From NCBI RefSeq assembly GCF_007745175.1, contig NZ_CP036271.1, forward strand, positions 2,438,154 through 2,502,153: 64,000 nt of DNA, read 5' to 3'. Position numbers and translations under genes: made by a program. The stretch is from Caulifigura coniformis. Lineage in GTDB: Bacteria > Planctomycetota > Planctomycetia > Planctomycetales > Planctomycetaceae. Shown here piece by piece: positions 7,506 through 15,855 of this stretch (within the stretch, counting starts at the first letter, position 1; every line of letters begins with the position of its first letter). A model generated the notes under the pieces. The model worked only from the letters and a program-made list of their open reading frames with translations. It made no database searches and was not told where the DNA came from.

Positions 7506-10262
7506 TCAGCGACGCGATTCGTCCACCGCGGGGCGGACGGGAACGAGTTCCGCCGCAAACCGGCTGCGCGGAGTCGGTCGGGCTGCGGAATCGGACCGCG
7601 GCAATTCCGGGAGCGACTGCGGCAGCGTCCGCTGTTCCAGGTCGATCCCCGCGGCGCCGCCGTCTTCCGCACCCTTCAGCGCCGAGTTCTGGCCCGAGGG
7701 ATCGAGCGTGAAGTCGGCCATTTCGGCTCGCGTGAACTCAGGCTGCTCCCAGGCCGCACCGTTCGCGAACAGTTCGCCGGTCGTCCGCTGCTCCACCTGG
7801 CTCGCTCCGCGAGCCATCCACCGGCTGAACCATTCGTCGAACTTCCACGTCGTCAGCGACGGTCCCGCCACACCCGGCGTAGCGATGTCGACAGCCGGCC
7901 CCGCCACGTCAAACCAGTTGTACCGGCCGTTCCAGCTCAACGAGTCAATGTAGTCGTTCACATCGCCCTGGCCGCTGATCGAGATGAGCGGCTGGCTGGC
8001 GTCAGTGATCTTCACGATCGAGCTGCGGCAGTCGATCTGCAGCGGCCGCGCCGTTTCACGGTCTCCCAGTTCAATCAGCGCCAGCGACCGTTCCAGCACC
8101 GCCGTCACATGCTCGAGGAGCAGTTCGTTCGGCCCGCGGCTGGTCGCCATCGCACTCGGGCTGCTTCCGGAGGACTGTCGGAACAACGCGCCATTGAGTG
8201 CAAGCGCCGATTGCGCGATCCGGACATCGACCACATCCGTCGAATCCTGCCAGATGAGGTCGGCTGCGCCCCGCACCACCGACGATTCCACTGTGATCTC
8301 CAGCGGCCGATCGGCCATCACATCGGTCATCGCCCGGCCGATCGCCGGAGCGGAACGGGTCACAGCGTCAAACACCGCGACAGGCTGCCGGTTCCCGTTC
8401 TGGATCGTCACGCTCACGCCGCGGAGTGAGACCCGCCCTCCGAGCGCCAGCGAAAACACCGACCACCGCGCCGGAGTTCTCCCCGGCACAGCCAGAACGA
8501 GATCCACGTCCGCCATGAACAGCGAACCGCCCGCCACGGTGAAGATCTTCGGCGCGGGAACCGAGCTCCAGAAGGCTTCGTCTTTCGTCAGCCCGATGTC
8601 GAGTTGCGGCCTGCGTCGGGGCGCGGCCCGAATCGTCAGCCTCCTTCCAATTCGAATGGGCCGCACGACTTCGCCGGACGGGCCGTCGAAATCGAGTTCG
8701 ATCACGTCGTCATCGGCCGCCGCCAGGATGGCCGCCTCGAGCGATGAGAAACGCTGCGTAGAACGATCGTTGACCGACTGCAGCACGAAGTTCTGCGACG
8801 GAGCTTCGATGCGGCGCGGTTCGGTGTCCGTCGAAGGCTGACCCGGCTGCAGGAACGATTTCACAGAGTCGACGAGATCCGACGGGTTCAGTGTCGAAAA
8901 ATCGATCCCTCCCGGCGCGGCGGAAATCGCGGGGGCGTTGCGCGGGATCGCGAACTCGCGGGGCGCTTCAGCGACTCCCCTGACGATGCCGCCTGAGGGC
9001 CGACGATTGGTCGTCGCCGGATCAGGCTCGGCAGGCGCCACCAGAGGCGTCTCTGAGGGGACACTGTCGACGATCGCGGGAGCAGGAGGATCGAGACGCT
9101 CGGGGGGAGTCGTGCGGCTCGAGCGATCGACCGACCACACCAGCACCATCAGCGCGACGAATGCGCCCATCCAGCCCCATCCCGCCCGGATTCGTTCTCG
9201 CGGCGGCGCGCCGTAAGAGGTCGACCACACTCCGGAGACCGGCGACGTCGGCCTCAGGCCGATTTCCGTCGTGACCGACAGCAGGTCGGCGACCAGTTCA
9301 TCGGGTGTGGCGTATCGGGCTGCCGGATCGGCCGCCATCATCCGCCGCACCACGTCCGAAAGCTCCGGCGGCACCGCGGAATTGCGCGATGAGGCGTCCG
9401 GCGGCTCGGAGCGATGGTGATTCACCACCTTCTGAAACATCGACCCCCGCGGATAGGGAGGCTCGCCGGTCAGCATGTGGAACAGCGTGCAGCCGAGCGA
9501 ATAGATGTCACTGCGAACGTCCACACTCCGCGGGTCGACCGCCTGCTCTGGCGAGATGTAGTCGAACGTCCCGAGCGTCGTGCCGGTCTGCGTCAAATCC
9601 TGAGAGACTTCAACGCTGTTCTGCCGCGCGAGTCCCCAGTCGACGAGCTTCGCCCGGCCCGTCGGAGAGAGAATGATGTTGGATGGCTTGATGTCGCGGT
9701 GGACGACGTCGACGGCCGCGGTGTGCCGAAGGGCATCCGCGATCTGCAGCGTGTAGCCGACCGCTTCATCCGGCGAGAGCGATCCGCCATGATCTGCGAG
9801 CGCTTCCCGAAGGTTTCGACCCGGGACGAATTCGAAGGCGATGTAATACAGGCCGTGGTCATGGCCCACATCGTGCACGCGGGCGATCGACTCGTGATCG
9901 AGCCGCGCCGCCGCGCGGGCTTCATTCTGAAATCGGGTGAATGACGATCGGTCGCGCGACAGGTCGGGCCCGAGCACCTTGAGGGCGACGATCCGGTCCA
10001 GCCGCGAGTCGAGCGCCCGAAAGACGGCCCCCATTCCGCCGCGGCCGATCTCCTCTTCGATCACATACGGCCCGAGCGCCACGCCCGCGACCGGCACGCG
10101 GACAGCATCACGCGCCGGGAACAGCATCGCCCCCACATCGGGGCGGTTTGTCGGCGGAGCAGCCGGTTCGGCCTGCGCCGGACGCAGCGACGGCATCGGC
10201 TTCAGGAACGTGTAGGCCGTTCCCGAGGTCTCGGATTCCGGTTTGTTGCGAAGGACACTCAT
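7506..10262 (-). CDS. Membrane-anchored Ser/Thr protein kinase with large C-terminal domain
   Basis: 918 residues. A Pro-rich N terminus leads to a Hanks-type kinase domain (about 64-330): glycine loop GRGGMGAVF at 73-81, ALKVL with K95, catalytic HRDIKPSN starting at H188, and metal-binding DWG at 208-210 where DFG is usual. The SPEQ and SDIYSLGCTLFHMLTGEPPY motifs follow. A single membrane span lies at about 361-378. The roughly 530-residue C-terminal half contains a repeated-strand segment (DDDVIELDFDGP, LTIRAAPRRRPQLDIG) resembling a right-handed beta-helix. Topology suggests a cytoplasmic kinase and an external sensor. A 97-residue gene lies 70 bases upstream on the same strand. Confidence 0.9.
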   Translation of the reverse strand: MSVLRNKPESETSGTAYTFLKPMPSLRPAQAEPAAPPTNRPDVGAMLFPARDAVRVPVAGVALGPYVIEEEIGRGGMGAVFRALDSRLDRIVALKVLGPDLSRDRSSFTRFQNEARAAARLDHESIARVHDVGHDHGLYYIAFEFVPGRNLREALADHGGSLSPDEAVGYTLQIADALRHTAAVDVVHRDIKPSNIILSPTGRAKLVDWGLARQNSVEVSQDLTQTGTTLGTFDYISPEQAVDPRSVDVRSDIYSLGCTLFHMLTGEPPYPRGSMFQKVVNHHRSEPPDASSRNSAVPPELSDVVRRMMAADPAARYATPDELVADLLSVTTEIGLRPTSPVSGVWSTSYGAPPRERIRAGWGWMGAFVALMVLVWSVDRSSRTTPPERLDPPAPAIVDSVPSETPLVAPAEPDPATTNRRPSGGIVRGVAEAPREFAIPRNAPAISAAPGGIDFSTLNPSDLVDSVKSFLQPGQPSTDTEPRRIEAPSQNFVLQSVNDRSTQRFSSLEAAILAAADDDVIELDFDGPSGEVVRPIRIGRRLTIRAAPRRRPQLDIGLTKDEAFWSSVPAPKIFTVAGGSLFMADVDLVLAVPGRTPARWSVFSLALGGRVSLRGVSVTIQNGNRQPVAVFDAVTRSAPAIGRAMTDVMADRPLEITVESSVVRGAADLIWQDSTDVVDVRIAQSALALNGALFRQSSGSSPSAMATSRGPNELLLEHVTAVLERSLALIELGDRETARPLQIDCRSSIVKITDASQPLISISGQGDVNDYIDSLSWNGRYNWFDVAGPAVDIATPGVAGPSLTTWKFDEWFSRWMARGASQVEQRTTGELFANGAAWEQPEFTRAEMADFTLDPSGQNSALKGAEDGGAAGIDLEQRTLPQSLPELPRSDSAARPTPRSRFAAELVPVRPAVDESRR

Positions 10263-10332
10263 GTCTGCGCGCGATCGGCGTGGGGCGCGGCGGGGCGGAG
10301 ATCACGAATCAGAGGGAGCAAAGAATTCTCCC

Positions 10333-10626
10333 CTAGGCTCGATTCTGATTCACATCGGCGTCGATCGCCGTCAGGAAACCTTCGAGCCCGAGAGCGAGTT
10401 CCTGCGAGAACGCCGCACTGTCCAGAACCAGGTCGGCCGTGCTGCGAACGGTAAGGTCCGTGATCGACTCATTCTCCACCTCGCCTCCATGCCGGGTCAC
10501 CCGTCGAAGGGTATGCGCCTTCGGGATGAACCCCCGCTCCAGATGATCCATCAGCTCCCGTGTGAGCTTGTCGGCTTCCATCAGCTTCTGCCTCAGCGTC
10601 ATGCCGTTCGGAGAGGGGATCTTCAT
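10333..10626 (-). CDS. Small conserved-looking protein of unknown function
   Basis: 97 residues, beginning MKIPSPNGMT and rich in charged helices (LRQKLMEADKLTRELMDHLERGF). The ATG at 10626 is chosen over a GTG at 10629 because AAAGGA lies 6-11 bases upstream. It runs into the kinase gene on the same strand (70-base gap), so the two may form an operon and the protein may act with the kinase, which is inference. No family recognised. Confidence 0.65.
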   Translation of the reverse strand: MKIPSPNGMTLRQKLMEADKLTRELMDHLERGFIPKAHTLRRVTRHGGEVENESITDLTVRSTADLVLDSAAFSQELALGLEGFLTAIDADVNQNRA

Positions 10627-10812
10627 CACGAAGTCCTTTGACGGGCGACAGAAGTCGACACAAGATTAGACTCACCTGACACTTGCATGGTCAAGATGGG
10701 CGGGCCCGGATCCGCTCCTGTGCAGCCCGGGGAACCTGACGCCAAACGTCGACAGCCGATCGCAAACTGAAGCGCCGCCCGCGATTGAAGACATCCCGGC
10801 CACCGGCGGCCA

Positions 10813-11586
10813 ATGGCAATGAGAATCCTGCTCCTCGCCGATATTCACTCCAACTGGGCCGCCCTTTCGGCGATTCGAGAAGAGTTCGACGCCTGCATGG
10901 TCCTGGGGGACATCGTCGACTACGGCTGCAATCCAGTCCCCTGTGTCGACTGGACCCACGCCCACGCGACCGCCGCGGTCCGCGGGAATCACGACCACGC
11001 CGTCGCCCAGCGCGTCACCCCCAGAGGAGGCCGCGGCTTCCGACGACTCGCCGCCGAGACCCGGCCACTGAACTGGGAACTGATCGACTCGTACCGGACC
11101 AAGTTCCTCGCCCGACTCCCCCTCACGCTTTCCCTCACGCTCGACGACAAGCGGTTTTTCCTCGTCCACGGCAGTCCTCGCGATCCGCTCGATGAGTATC
11201 TCCCCGTGGAAGCCGAGGCGTGGCGCGCCCGGCTCGAGGGAATCGAGGCCGACTTCATCTGCGTAGGACACACCCACGTCCCGATGGATCTCGAAGTCGA
11301 CGGCAAACGCGTCATCAACCCCGGCAGCGTCGGCCAGCCGCGCGACGGCGACCCCCGGGCGTCGTACGCGATCATCGACAACGGCGAAGTCTCCTTTCAC
11401 CGGGCCGAGTACGACATCAACGCGGCCGTCGAACAGATGCGAACGGTCGGCCTCGCCGAGTGGGCCGTCGAACTCAACGAAGCCGTGCTCAGAAGCGGCG
11501 GCCGACTCACGCGTGAAGACATGGACCGCGTCGGGATCGCCTGGGGCGAAACGGTCGGCGGACTCGACGAAGATTACTTCGACTGA
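10813..11586 (+). CDS. Calcineurin-like metallophosphoesterase (YfcE-type)
   Basis: 257 residues. All dinuclear-metal motifs are visible in order: DIHSN (10-14), GDIVDYG (about 33-39), GNHDH, VHGSP and GHTHVPM, followed by the strand VINPGSVGQPRDG. This is the compact MPP class that includes YfcE phosphodiesterases. The physiological substrate is unknown. The last 60 residues form an added helical tail. A second ATG at 10819 gives the same protein minus two residues. It is divergent from the small gene at 10626 and 108 bases ahead of xylB. Confidence 0.88.
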   Translation: MAMRILLLADIHSNWAALSAIREEFDACMVLGDIVDYGCNPVPCVDWTHAHATAAVRGNHDHAVAQRVTPRGGRGFRRLAAETRPLNWELIDSYRTKFLARLPLTLSLTLDDKRFFLVHGSPRDPLDEYLPVEAEAWRARLEGIEADFICVGHTHVPMDLEVDGKRVINPGSVGQPRDGDPRASYAIIDNGEVSFHRAEYDINAAVEQMRTVGLAEWAVELNEAVLRSGGRLTREDMDRVGIAWGETVGGLDEDYFD

Positions 11587-11694
11587 GCCATCTCCCGGGC
11601 ATTGCAGGCCCTTCAACTCCATCCATTCGCGCATCGCGAGTCGCTACACTTTCCCCGCTGTCACCCTCGCGCGCGCCCCCTTCGACTGGCCATC

Positions 11695-13227
11695 ATGAGC
11701 GTCTACCTCGGGATCGATATCGGGACCAGCGGCACGAAAACGCTGGCCGTTCGTGAAGATGGAACCATTCTCGCCAGCGCCACGAGCGAGTATCCCCTCT
11801 CGACCCCGCAGCCCGGATGGTCGGAACAGGAACCACACCACTGGTGGGAAGCGACCGTCGCCACCGTTCGCGAGGTGCTCCGGGAAGGGAAGGTCAAACC
11901 GGCCGACGTCAAAGGGATCGGCCTGTCGGGCCAGATGCACGGCAGCGTCTTCCTCGACCAGGACCACCAGGTCATTCGCCCGGCTCTCCTCTGGAACGAT
12001 CAGCGCACCGCCGCCGAATGCGCCGAGATCGAAGAACGCGCCGGCGGACGCAAGAAGCTGATCGGCATGGTGGCCAATCCGGCGCTCACCGGATTCACCG
12101 CCCCCAAGATCCTCTGGCTGCGCAATCATGAGCCGAAGAACTACGACCGGCTCGCACAGGTGCTCCTTCCGAAGGACTTCGTCCGCTTCCGGCTGACCGG
12201 CGAGTTCGCCACGGAAGTCAGCGACGCCTCCGGAACGCTCCTGCTTGATGTGAAGCGCCGCGCCTGGAGCGGCGCGCTGCTCGACAAGCTCGACATCTCG
12301 AAGTCGCTCCTTCCGAAGGTGTACGAGTCCGAAGAAGTGTCCGGGACGCTGTCCCCCGTGGCCGCCGAGGCGCTCGGCCTGCCGGTCGGCGTTCCAGTCG
12401 TCGGCGGCGGCGGAGACCAGGCGGCCGGAGCGATCGGCAACGGCATCGTCCGCAAAGGAGTCATCTCGGCCACCATGGGAACCAGCGGCGTCGTCTTCGC
12501 CCACAGCGATGAGGTGCAGATCGATCCCGAGGGCCGTGTCCACACCTTCTGCCATGCCGTCCGCGGAAAATGGCACGTGATGGGAGTCGTCCTGTCCGCC
12601 GGCGGCAGCCTGCAGTGGTATCGTAATCAGCTCGGCCACGCGGAGACGGCCGTTGCGCGCGGCATGCACGTCGATCCCTACGAACTCCTCAGCGCCGAGG
12701 CCGCGACCGCTCCCGCGGGATCGGAAGGCCTGTTCTTCCTTCCCTATCTCACCGGGGAGCGCACGCCGCACGCCGATCCCACGGCCCGCGGCGCCTGGAT
12801 CGGAATGACGCTCCGGCATGGTCGTCCGCACCTGATCCGCTCGGTGATCGAAGGGGCGACGTTCGCCATGCGCGATTGCCTCGAAATCATCCAGGGAATG
12901 GGCGTCCCCGTGAAGGAGATCCGCCTCTCGGGCGGAGGAGCGAAAGGCCGCTTCTGGCGCCAGGTCCAGGCCGATGTCTACGGCCAGAAAGTCTCGACGA
13001 TCAACGCGGCCGAAGGGCCCGCCTATGGCGTCGCCCTGCTCGCAGCCGCCGGAACCGGGGCCTACAAGAACGTCGTCGAAGCCTGCGAAGCGACGATCAA
13101 GGTCGTCGAAACCACGCCGACGGATGCGAAGGCCCGCAAGGTGTACGACGCGTCCCACAAGGTCTACCAGCAGCTCTACCGCTCGCTGAAAGCCGACTTC
13201 AAAACCATCGCCGGGCTGGTGCAGTAA
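11695..13227 (+). CDS. xylB: Xylulokinase (FGGY carbohydrate kinase)
   Basis: 510 residues. This is the ATP-dependent kinase that makes D-xylulose 5-phosphate for the pentose phosphate pathway. The N-terminal phosphate-1 motif [11 protein letters not shown] (residues 6-16), substrate loop [19 protein letters not shown] with the catalytic Asp region, adenosine motif [14 protein letters not shown] and the FGGY signature [19 protein letters not shown] all match XylB. The ATG at 11695 places the phosphate motif at the usual position. No xylose isomerase or transporter is nearby, so pathway use is inferred from the enzyme alone. Confidence 0.93.
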   Translation: MSVYLGIDIGTSGTKTLAVREDGTILASATSEYPLSTPQPGWSEQEPHHWWEATVATVREVLREGKVKPADVKGIGLSGQMHGSVFLDQDHQVIRPALLWNDQRTAAECAEIEERAGGRKKLIGMVANPALTGFTAPKILWLRNHEPKNYDRLAQVLLPKDFVRFRLTGEFATEVSDASGTLLLDVKRRAWSGALLDKLDISKSLLPKVYESEEVSGTLSPVAAEALGLPVGVPVVGGGGDQAAGAIGNGIVRKGVISATMGTSGVVFAHSDEVQIDPEGRVHTFCHAVRGKWHVMGVVLSAGGSLQWYRNQLGHAETAVARGMHVDPYELLSAEAATAPAGSEGLFFLPYLTGERTPHADPTARGAWIGMTLRHGRPHLIRSVIEGATFAMRDCLEIIQGMGVPVKEIRLSGGGAKGRFWRQVQADVYGQKVSTINAAEGPAYGVALLAAAGTGAYKNVVEACEATIKVVETTPTDAKARKVYDASHKVYQQLYRSLKADFKTIAGLVQ

Positions 13228-13875
13228 GAAGGAGTCGCCGCAGGGCCGGCCTTGCCGGCCGGCTTCCTTCCGTTTGCGTGCATAGCCATCGGGAAGCGCC
13301 GGCGTTCTGAAGTTGCGGTCGAGGGGGCATGGACATTCGCTGTCGCGGAGGCCGGCCCCCCGGGGGGAGGAGACCTGTGACGACCTGTGACGACCTGTGA
13401 CGACCTGTGACAGCGAAAACCGTCTGAAACATTGGAGTTCTGGACCTGTGACACGTGTGACGAGCTGTGGAGTCTTTTTTCACCCCCTCTCGCGGGGCTG
13501 GTCCCCCTCTGTTTGCGTTGCCAAAGAACGAACTCTCTACCCTGACGGGAGGGGTTGCGCATCAAGAAGAGACTTCGCCTGTCTGAAGTGGCTTTGAGCC
13601 GCAACCTTCGGCTGGGAAGTTGATTGCGTCGCATTACGCAGCGAAATCCTGACATCGCGCAGGGAAGTTTTCGCCCGCACGGAGGGCCGCTTGAATGTCG
13701 AGCGGCCTAGCGATGTTGCCGAAAGGTGCTACCGTGGAATTGTGGCTGGCCTTTGAAAGCGCCGCCAATGGCTAGTTTTCGCTGTGCCATCGATCGCCGC
13801 AGCGGCAAGGACCATTGACGTTCTCCTCGAGCTTCTGAGAACGGTTCTGTCCGCCGAATTCAGACAGGTGTCGCC
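13228..13875. other. Intergenic region with hairpin and 10-bp tandem repeat
   Basis: About 650 bases between xylB and the accessory block. At its left end is a GGCCGGC-ctt-GCCGGCC hairpin (13244-13260), a possible weak terminator for xylB. Four tandem 10-base units lie in the middle (annotated separately). No supported gene was found. Confidence 0.6.
13371..13410. repeat. Tandem 10-bp repeat (four units)
   Basis: The unit CGACCTGTGA is repeated exactly at 13381-13390, 13391-13400 and 13401-13410, preceded by one variant unit AGACCTGTGA at 13371-13380. Diverged pieces (GACCTGTGACACGTGTGACG) recur at about 13442-13461. A 10-base period places each unit on the same face of the helix, as in iteron or operator arrays; function is unknown. 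Confidence 0.8.
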
Positions 13876-14157
13876 ATGCTGTTCGCAACCGTTGTTCGGA
13901 TCGATGACTCGATCCTGATCGAAGATGTCGAGATTCAGGCGCAGGACGCCAGACGCGGGACCGGGGATGGTCATATCTGGCGGGGAGTGTTTGATTTACC
14001 TGGGGCGAGACCCGGGCTCACGATGGGGGAGACCATTCACCTGCGACTCGAGGACCGCAGCTTGATCGCGGCCGTGGTGACGGAAGTCGAAGGGAATCGC
14101 ATTCACTTCCGTGCCCGAGGCAAAAAGCCGACTGAGTCCCCGCCCGTCCTGCAGTGA
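13876..14157 (+). CDS. Small hypothetical protein, probably beta-rich
   Basis: 93 residues starting at ATG 13876, preceded by CAGGTG at a usable distance. The alternation of hydrophobic and charged residues (TIHLRLEDRSLIAAVVTEVEGNRIHFRARG) suggests a small beta-barrel, as in PilZ- or OB-like folds, but no signature motif was seen. It is followed 12 bases later by the first of three repeated terminator elements, so it reads as a self-contained gene plus terminator. Confidence 0.6.
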   Translation: MLFATVVRIDDSILIEDVEIQAQDARRGTGDGHIWRGVFDLPGARPGLTMGETIHLRLEDRSLIAAVVTEVEGNRIHFRARGKKPTESPPVLQ

Positions 14158-14169
14158 AGCGCCATCCGC

Positions 14170-14223
14170 TGTTGAGTCGCGACGCCCGCCGGGCGATGAT
14201 GCCGGACGGGCTTTTTCGTTTGC
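14170..14223 (+). repeat. Terminator-like repeat R1
   Basis: Begins GTTGAGTCGCGA, then an 11-base inverted arm GCCCGCCGGGC, loop GATGAT, the complementary arm and CTTTTTCGTTTGC. Nearly identical to R2 (14890) and R3 (15345). The stem plus T-run makes it a plausible intrinsic terminator for the gene at 13876. Confidence 0.75.
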
Positions 14224-14239
14224 TGTCCGGAACCGAAGA

Positions 14240-14461
14240 ATGAACGGCAAGCAGCGACATCCTGACGGGTGGTGGAATTCGTCTCCGTGGGACTTCGCTG
14301 TCGTCGCGATCTGCCTCGCGTTCAACCTGGCCTCAGTGGACCTGAACGATCCGTTACGCCGCCTGGCGTTGATCGCCTTCACGATCTGGTGCTGCTTCCT
14401 GCTGGAAAAGGCCGTCAGGGTATGGCGGGCCTGCCGACGGCGTGAGCACGACTCGATCTAA
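14240..14461 (+). CDS. Small two-span membrane protein
   Basis: 73 residues from ATG 14240. Two hydrophobic stretches, about 20-33 (FAVVAICLAFNLAS) and 41-58 (LALIAFTIWCCFLLEKAV), are separated by DLNDPLRR, and the C terminus is basic (RACRRREHD). No family recognised. The frame is open further upstream, but that part overlaps repeat R1 and is domain-free, so the internal ATG after R1 is preferred. It converges with the gene ending at 14554. Confidence 0.5.
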   Translation: MNGKQRHPDGWWNSSPWDFAVVAICLAFNLASVDLNDPLRRLALIAFTIWCCFLLEKAVRVWRACRRREHDSI

Positions 14462-14553
14462 ATCGCCCTCCGAAACGATTCCGCGGCGAAAACCGTCAAA
14501 CGGGACCACCGCTCGAGAGTCGTCAACCTGGTCGCGTGGCCCCTCCCGTCCGG

Positions 14554-14808
14554 CTAGTTCGATCCGGCCTTCGCCTTCAGCGCCTCCAGTTCCGTGCGGA
14601 CCTCATCGAGTTCCATCGAGGTTCTCGACAATCCTGTCAGAGCAGCGTCGAGCTCTTCCCGGCATCTCCGACTGTCTGTTTGCAGAGCCTCGATTCGCGA
14701 ACGGAAGCCGCCGAGGCGCACCATCTGGTAGAGACAGACAGCGGCGAGCACGCCAATCACGAGAAGCGGTGCCCGGTTCACACGGCGGCCTGGAGTGGAT
14801 TCGCTCAT
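14554..14808 (-). CDS. Small membrane protein with coiled coil
   Basis: 84 residues. A basic N terminus (GRRVNRA), one membrane span at about 14-30 (LLVIGVLAAVCLYQMV), then a long charged helix (residues 33-80) with heptad-like spacing (IEALQTDSRRCREELDAAL, SMELDEVRTELEALKAK) that predicts a coiled coil. The architecture resembles LapA- or FtsB-like bitopic proteins, but no specific family signature is visible. Confidence 0.6.
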   Translation of the reverse strand: MSESTPGRRVNRAPLLVIGVLAAVCLYQMVRLGGFRSRIEALQTDSRRCREELDAALTGLSRTSMELDEVRTELEALKAKAGSN

Positions 14809-14889
14809 GAGAGGTCACTGTAGAGGATCGAGAGTTCAGACGTGCCAATTTCGCGAGCGCAGCCATCCGGTCGGGCGGAGTAGGCCGCA

Positions 14890-14940
14890 GTTGAGTCGCG
14901 AGGCCCGCCGGGCGATGATACCGGGCGGGCTTTCTGTTGT
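14890..14940 (+). repeat. Terminator-like repeat R2
   Basis: Second copy of the GTTGAGTCGCGAG / GCCCGCC...GGGCGGGC element, with loop GATGAT followed by A instead of G and a weaker T-run (TTTCTGTTGT). No complete plus-strand gene precedes it directly, unlike R1 and R3. Confidence 0.7.
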
Positions 14941-14972
14941 GCGTTGGGGACGCAATCTTAAGGAGCATCGCT

Positions 14973-15200
14973 GTGAGCGTGGGCGACCTGAAATGCCACC
15001 GTTGCGGCTCGTCAATGACACCCGGACAAGTCGAGGCCCGTGTCGCACCAGCGCGGCGAGAACGTTTGACGTGGCGTGACGGGCGGGCCAAGGAGTCGGG
15101 CTGGGATACGCTTCTGGGCGCTTCCGATGTCATCGGCATTTCTGCCCGCCGATGCGAGGGCTGCGGCCTCATCGAACTGTACGCGGGCGGCGGCCGATAA
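14973..15200 (+). CDS. Small zinc-ribbon protein (DUF6487-like)
   Basis: 75 residues from GTG 14973. AAGGAG at 14960-14965 is seven bases upstream and decides the start. Two CxxC knuckles, CHRCG (about residues 8-12) and CEGCG (about 66-70), bracket a Trp-containing middle (RLTWRDG), the layout of short zinc-ribbon proteins such as DUF6487; this family match is by pattern only. It lies between repeats R2 and R3, immediately ahead of a transposase relic. Confidence 0.6.
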   Translation: MSVGDLKCHRCGSSMTPGQVEARVAPARRERLTWRDGRAKESGWDTLLGASDVIGISARRCEGCGLIELYAGGGR

Positions 15201-15218
15201 CCCGACAAGAACGATTTC

Positions 15219-15338
15219 GTGGCCCTGCACATCTTCCACGACAGCTTCTGCCGGATTCATTCGTCGATCCGCTGCACGCCGGCCATGCGGGCGAACCTGA
15301 GGGACCATCTCTGGAAACTGGACGATCTGTTTGCGTGA
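15219..15338 (+). pseudogene. Relic of IS1-type transposase C terminus
   Basis: 39 codons ending in TGA encode VALHIFHDSFCRIHSSIRC and onward to WKLDDLFA. This closely matches the last 40 residues of the intact transposase ending at 18479 (ALHVFHYNFCRIHSSIRC ... WKLDDLFGEA). No upstream part of the transposase is present: the sequence before 15211 is the end of the zinc-ribbon gene. So this is a fragment left by deletion or recombination. Repeat R3 follows its stop codon. Confidence 0.85.
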
Positions 15339-15344
15339 ACCACT

Positions 15345-15399
15345 GTTGAGTCGCGAGGCCCGCCGGGCGATGATGCCGGGCGGGCTTTTTTCGTTTGCA
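15345..15399 (+). repeat. Terminator-like repeat R3
   Basis: Third copy of the R element, with the perfect GATGATG loop and the longest T-run (TTTTTT at 15385-15391). It follows the transposase relic and ends 17 bases before the BamE-like gene. Confidence 0.75.
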
Positions 15400-15415
15400 G
15401 GGTACTGGGTGGGCT

Positions 15416-15721
15416 ATGTCCATCCTGAAGCGACACATCGGGAAACTGATCGCTCTAGTCGCGATCAGCCCGCTGATTGCGTTGTACTACCGTGAAAGCT
15501 GCCGCCGCGTCTCATCGGATGCCGCGAGCCTCATCAACGATGGAATGAGCCAAGCAGAGGTGATCGCGGTTCTGGGGGAGCCTCATTGGAAGGATCGTGA
15601 GGGCGACTGGTACTACTCACGGTATGAGCCACTCTTCTTCCTTCGGGTCGGCTTTGGAAACGATCCGTTGCACGTCGGCTTCGACAACAATGGACGCGTG
15701 AACTGGATATCTCTCGGCTGA
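15416..15721 (+). CDS. BamE/SmpA-like small envelope protein
   Basis: 101 residues. An N-terminal hydrophobic segment (about 10-25, LIALVAISPLIALYY) acts as signal or anchor. The domain DGMSQAEVIAVLGEPHWKDREGDWYYSRY, followed by LHVGFDNNGRVNWI, is the pattern of the BamE/SmpA-OmlA fold (G-M-t/s-x-x-e-v-x-x-l-G-x-P, then W-x-Y, then F-x-x-x-G-r-v). No lipobox cysteine is seen, so it is probably not a BAM lipoprotein. Its stop codon directly abuts a relic transposon end (15721-15760). Confidence 0.6.
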   Translation: MSILKRHIGKLIALVAISPLIALYYRESCRRVSSDAASLINDGMSQAEVIAVLGEPHWKDREGDWYYSRYEPLFFLRVGFGNDPLHVGFDNNGRVNWISLG

Positions 15722-15760
15722 ACTATTTTCGCCCAAGATTTTTCAAACGGTACCACTACC
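15721..15760 (+). mobile_element. Relic right end of an IS1-type element
   Basis: These 40 bases match the right terminal region of the complete transposon (18537-18576) over most positions: AACTATTT, AAGATTTTTCAAA and ACCACTACC are shared. They are followed by the same GGGCAGGG octamer. It therefore looks like the outer end of an older related copy lying head-to-tail with the intact element. Confidence 0.7.
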
Positions 15761-15768
15761 GGGCAGGG
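15761..15768. repeat. Target-site duplication, left copy
   Basis: GGGCAGGG immediately outside the left inverted repeat; an identical octamer lies immediately outside the right one. Eight bases is within the 8-9 bp usual for IS1-family insertions. Confidence 0.85.
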
Positions 15769-15787
15769 GGTAGTGGTGCATTTTGAA
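15769..15787 (+). repeat. Left terminal inverted repeat
   Basis: GGTAGTGGTGCATTTTGAA, an exact reverse complement of 18558-18576. Confidence 0.88.
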
Positions 15788-15855
15788 TTTCGCTGCCCCT
15801 GACACTGGCACGGAATTTGGGTGTCTCACTACCTCACACAAAAGTGAGGTGTGAA

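Noticed and set aside
7984-8841. 285-codon frame opposite the kinase gene
   Set aside because: Antisense shadow of a well-supported coding frame; Ser/Thr/Arg-rich with no motif.
13371-13461. CRISPR array
   Set aside because: Units are 10 bases and directly tandem with no unique spacers, and no cas genes are present.
14170-15399. Integron cassette array (attC sites)
   Set aside because: GTTGAGT fits GTTRRRY, but the matching RYYYAAC end is absent, orientation is wrong and there is no integrase; the hairpin plus T-run is better read as a terminator.
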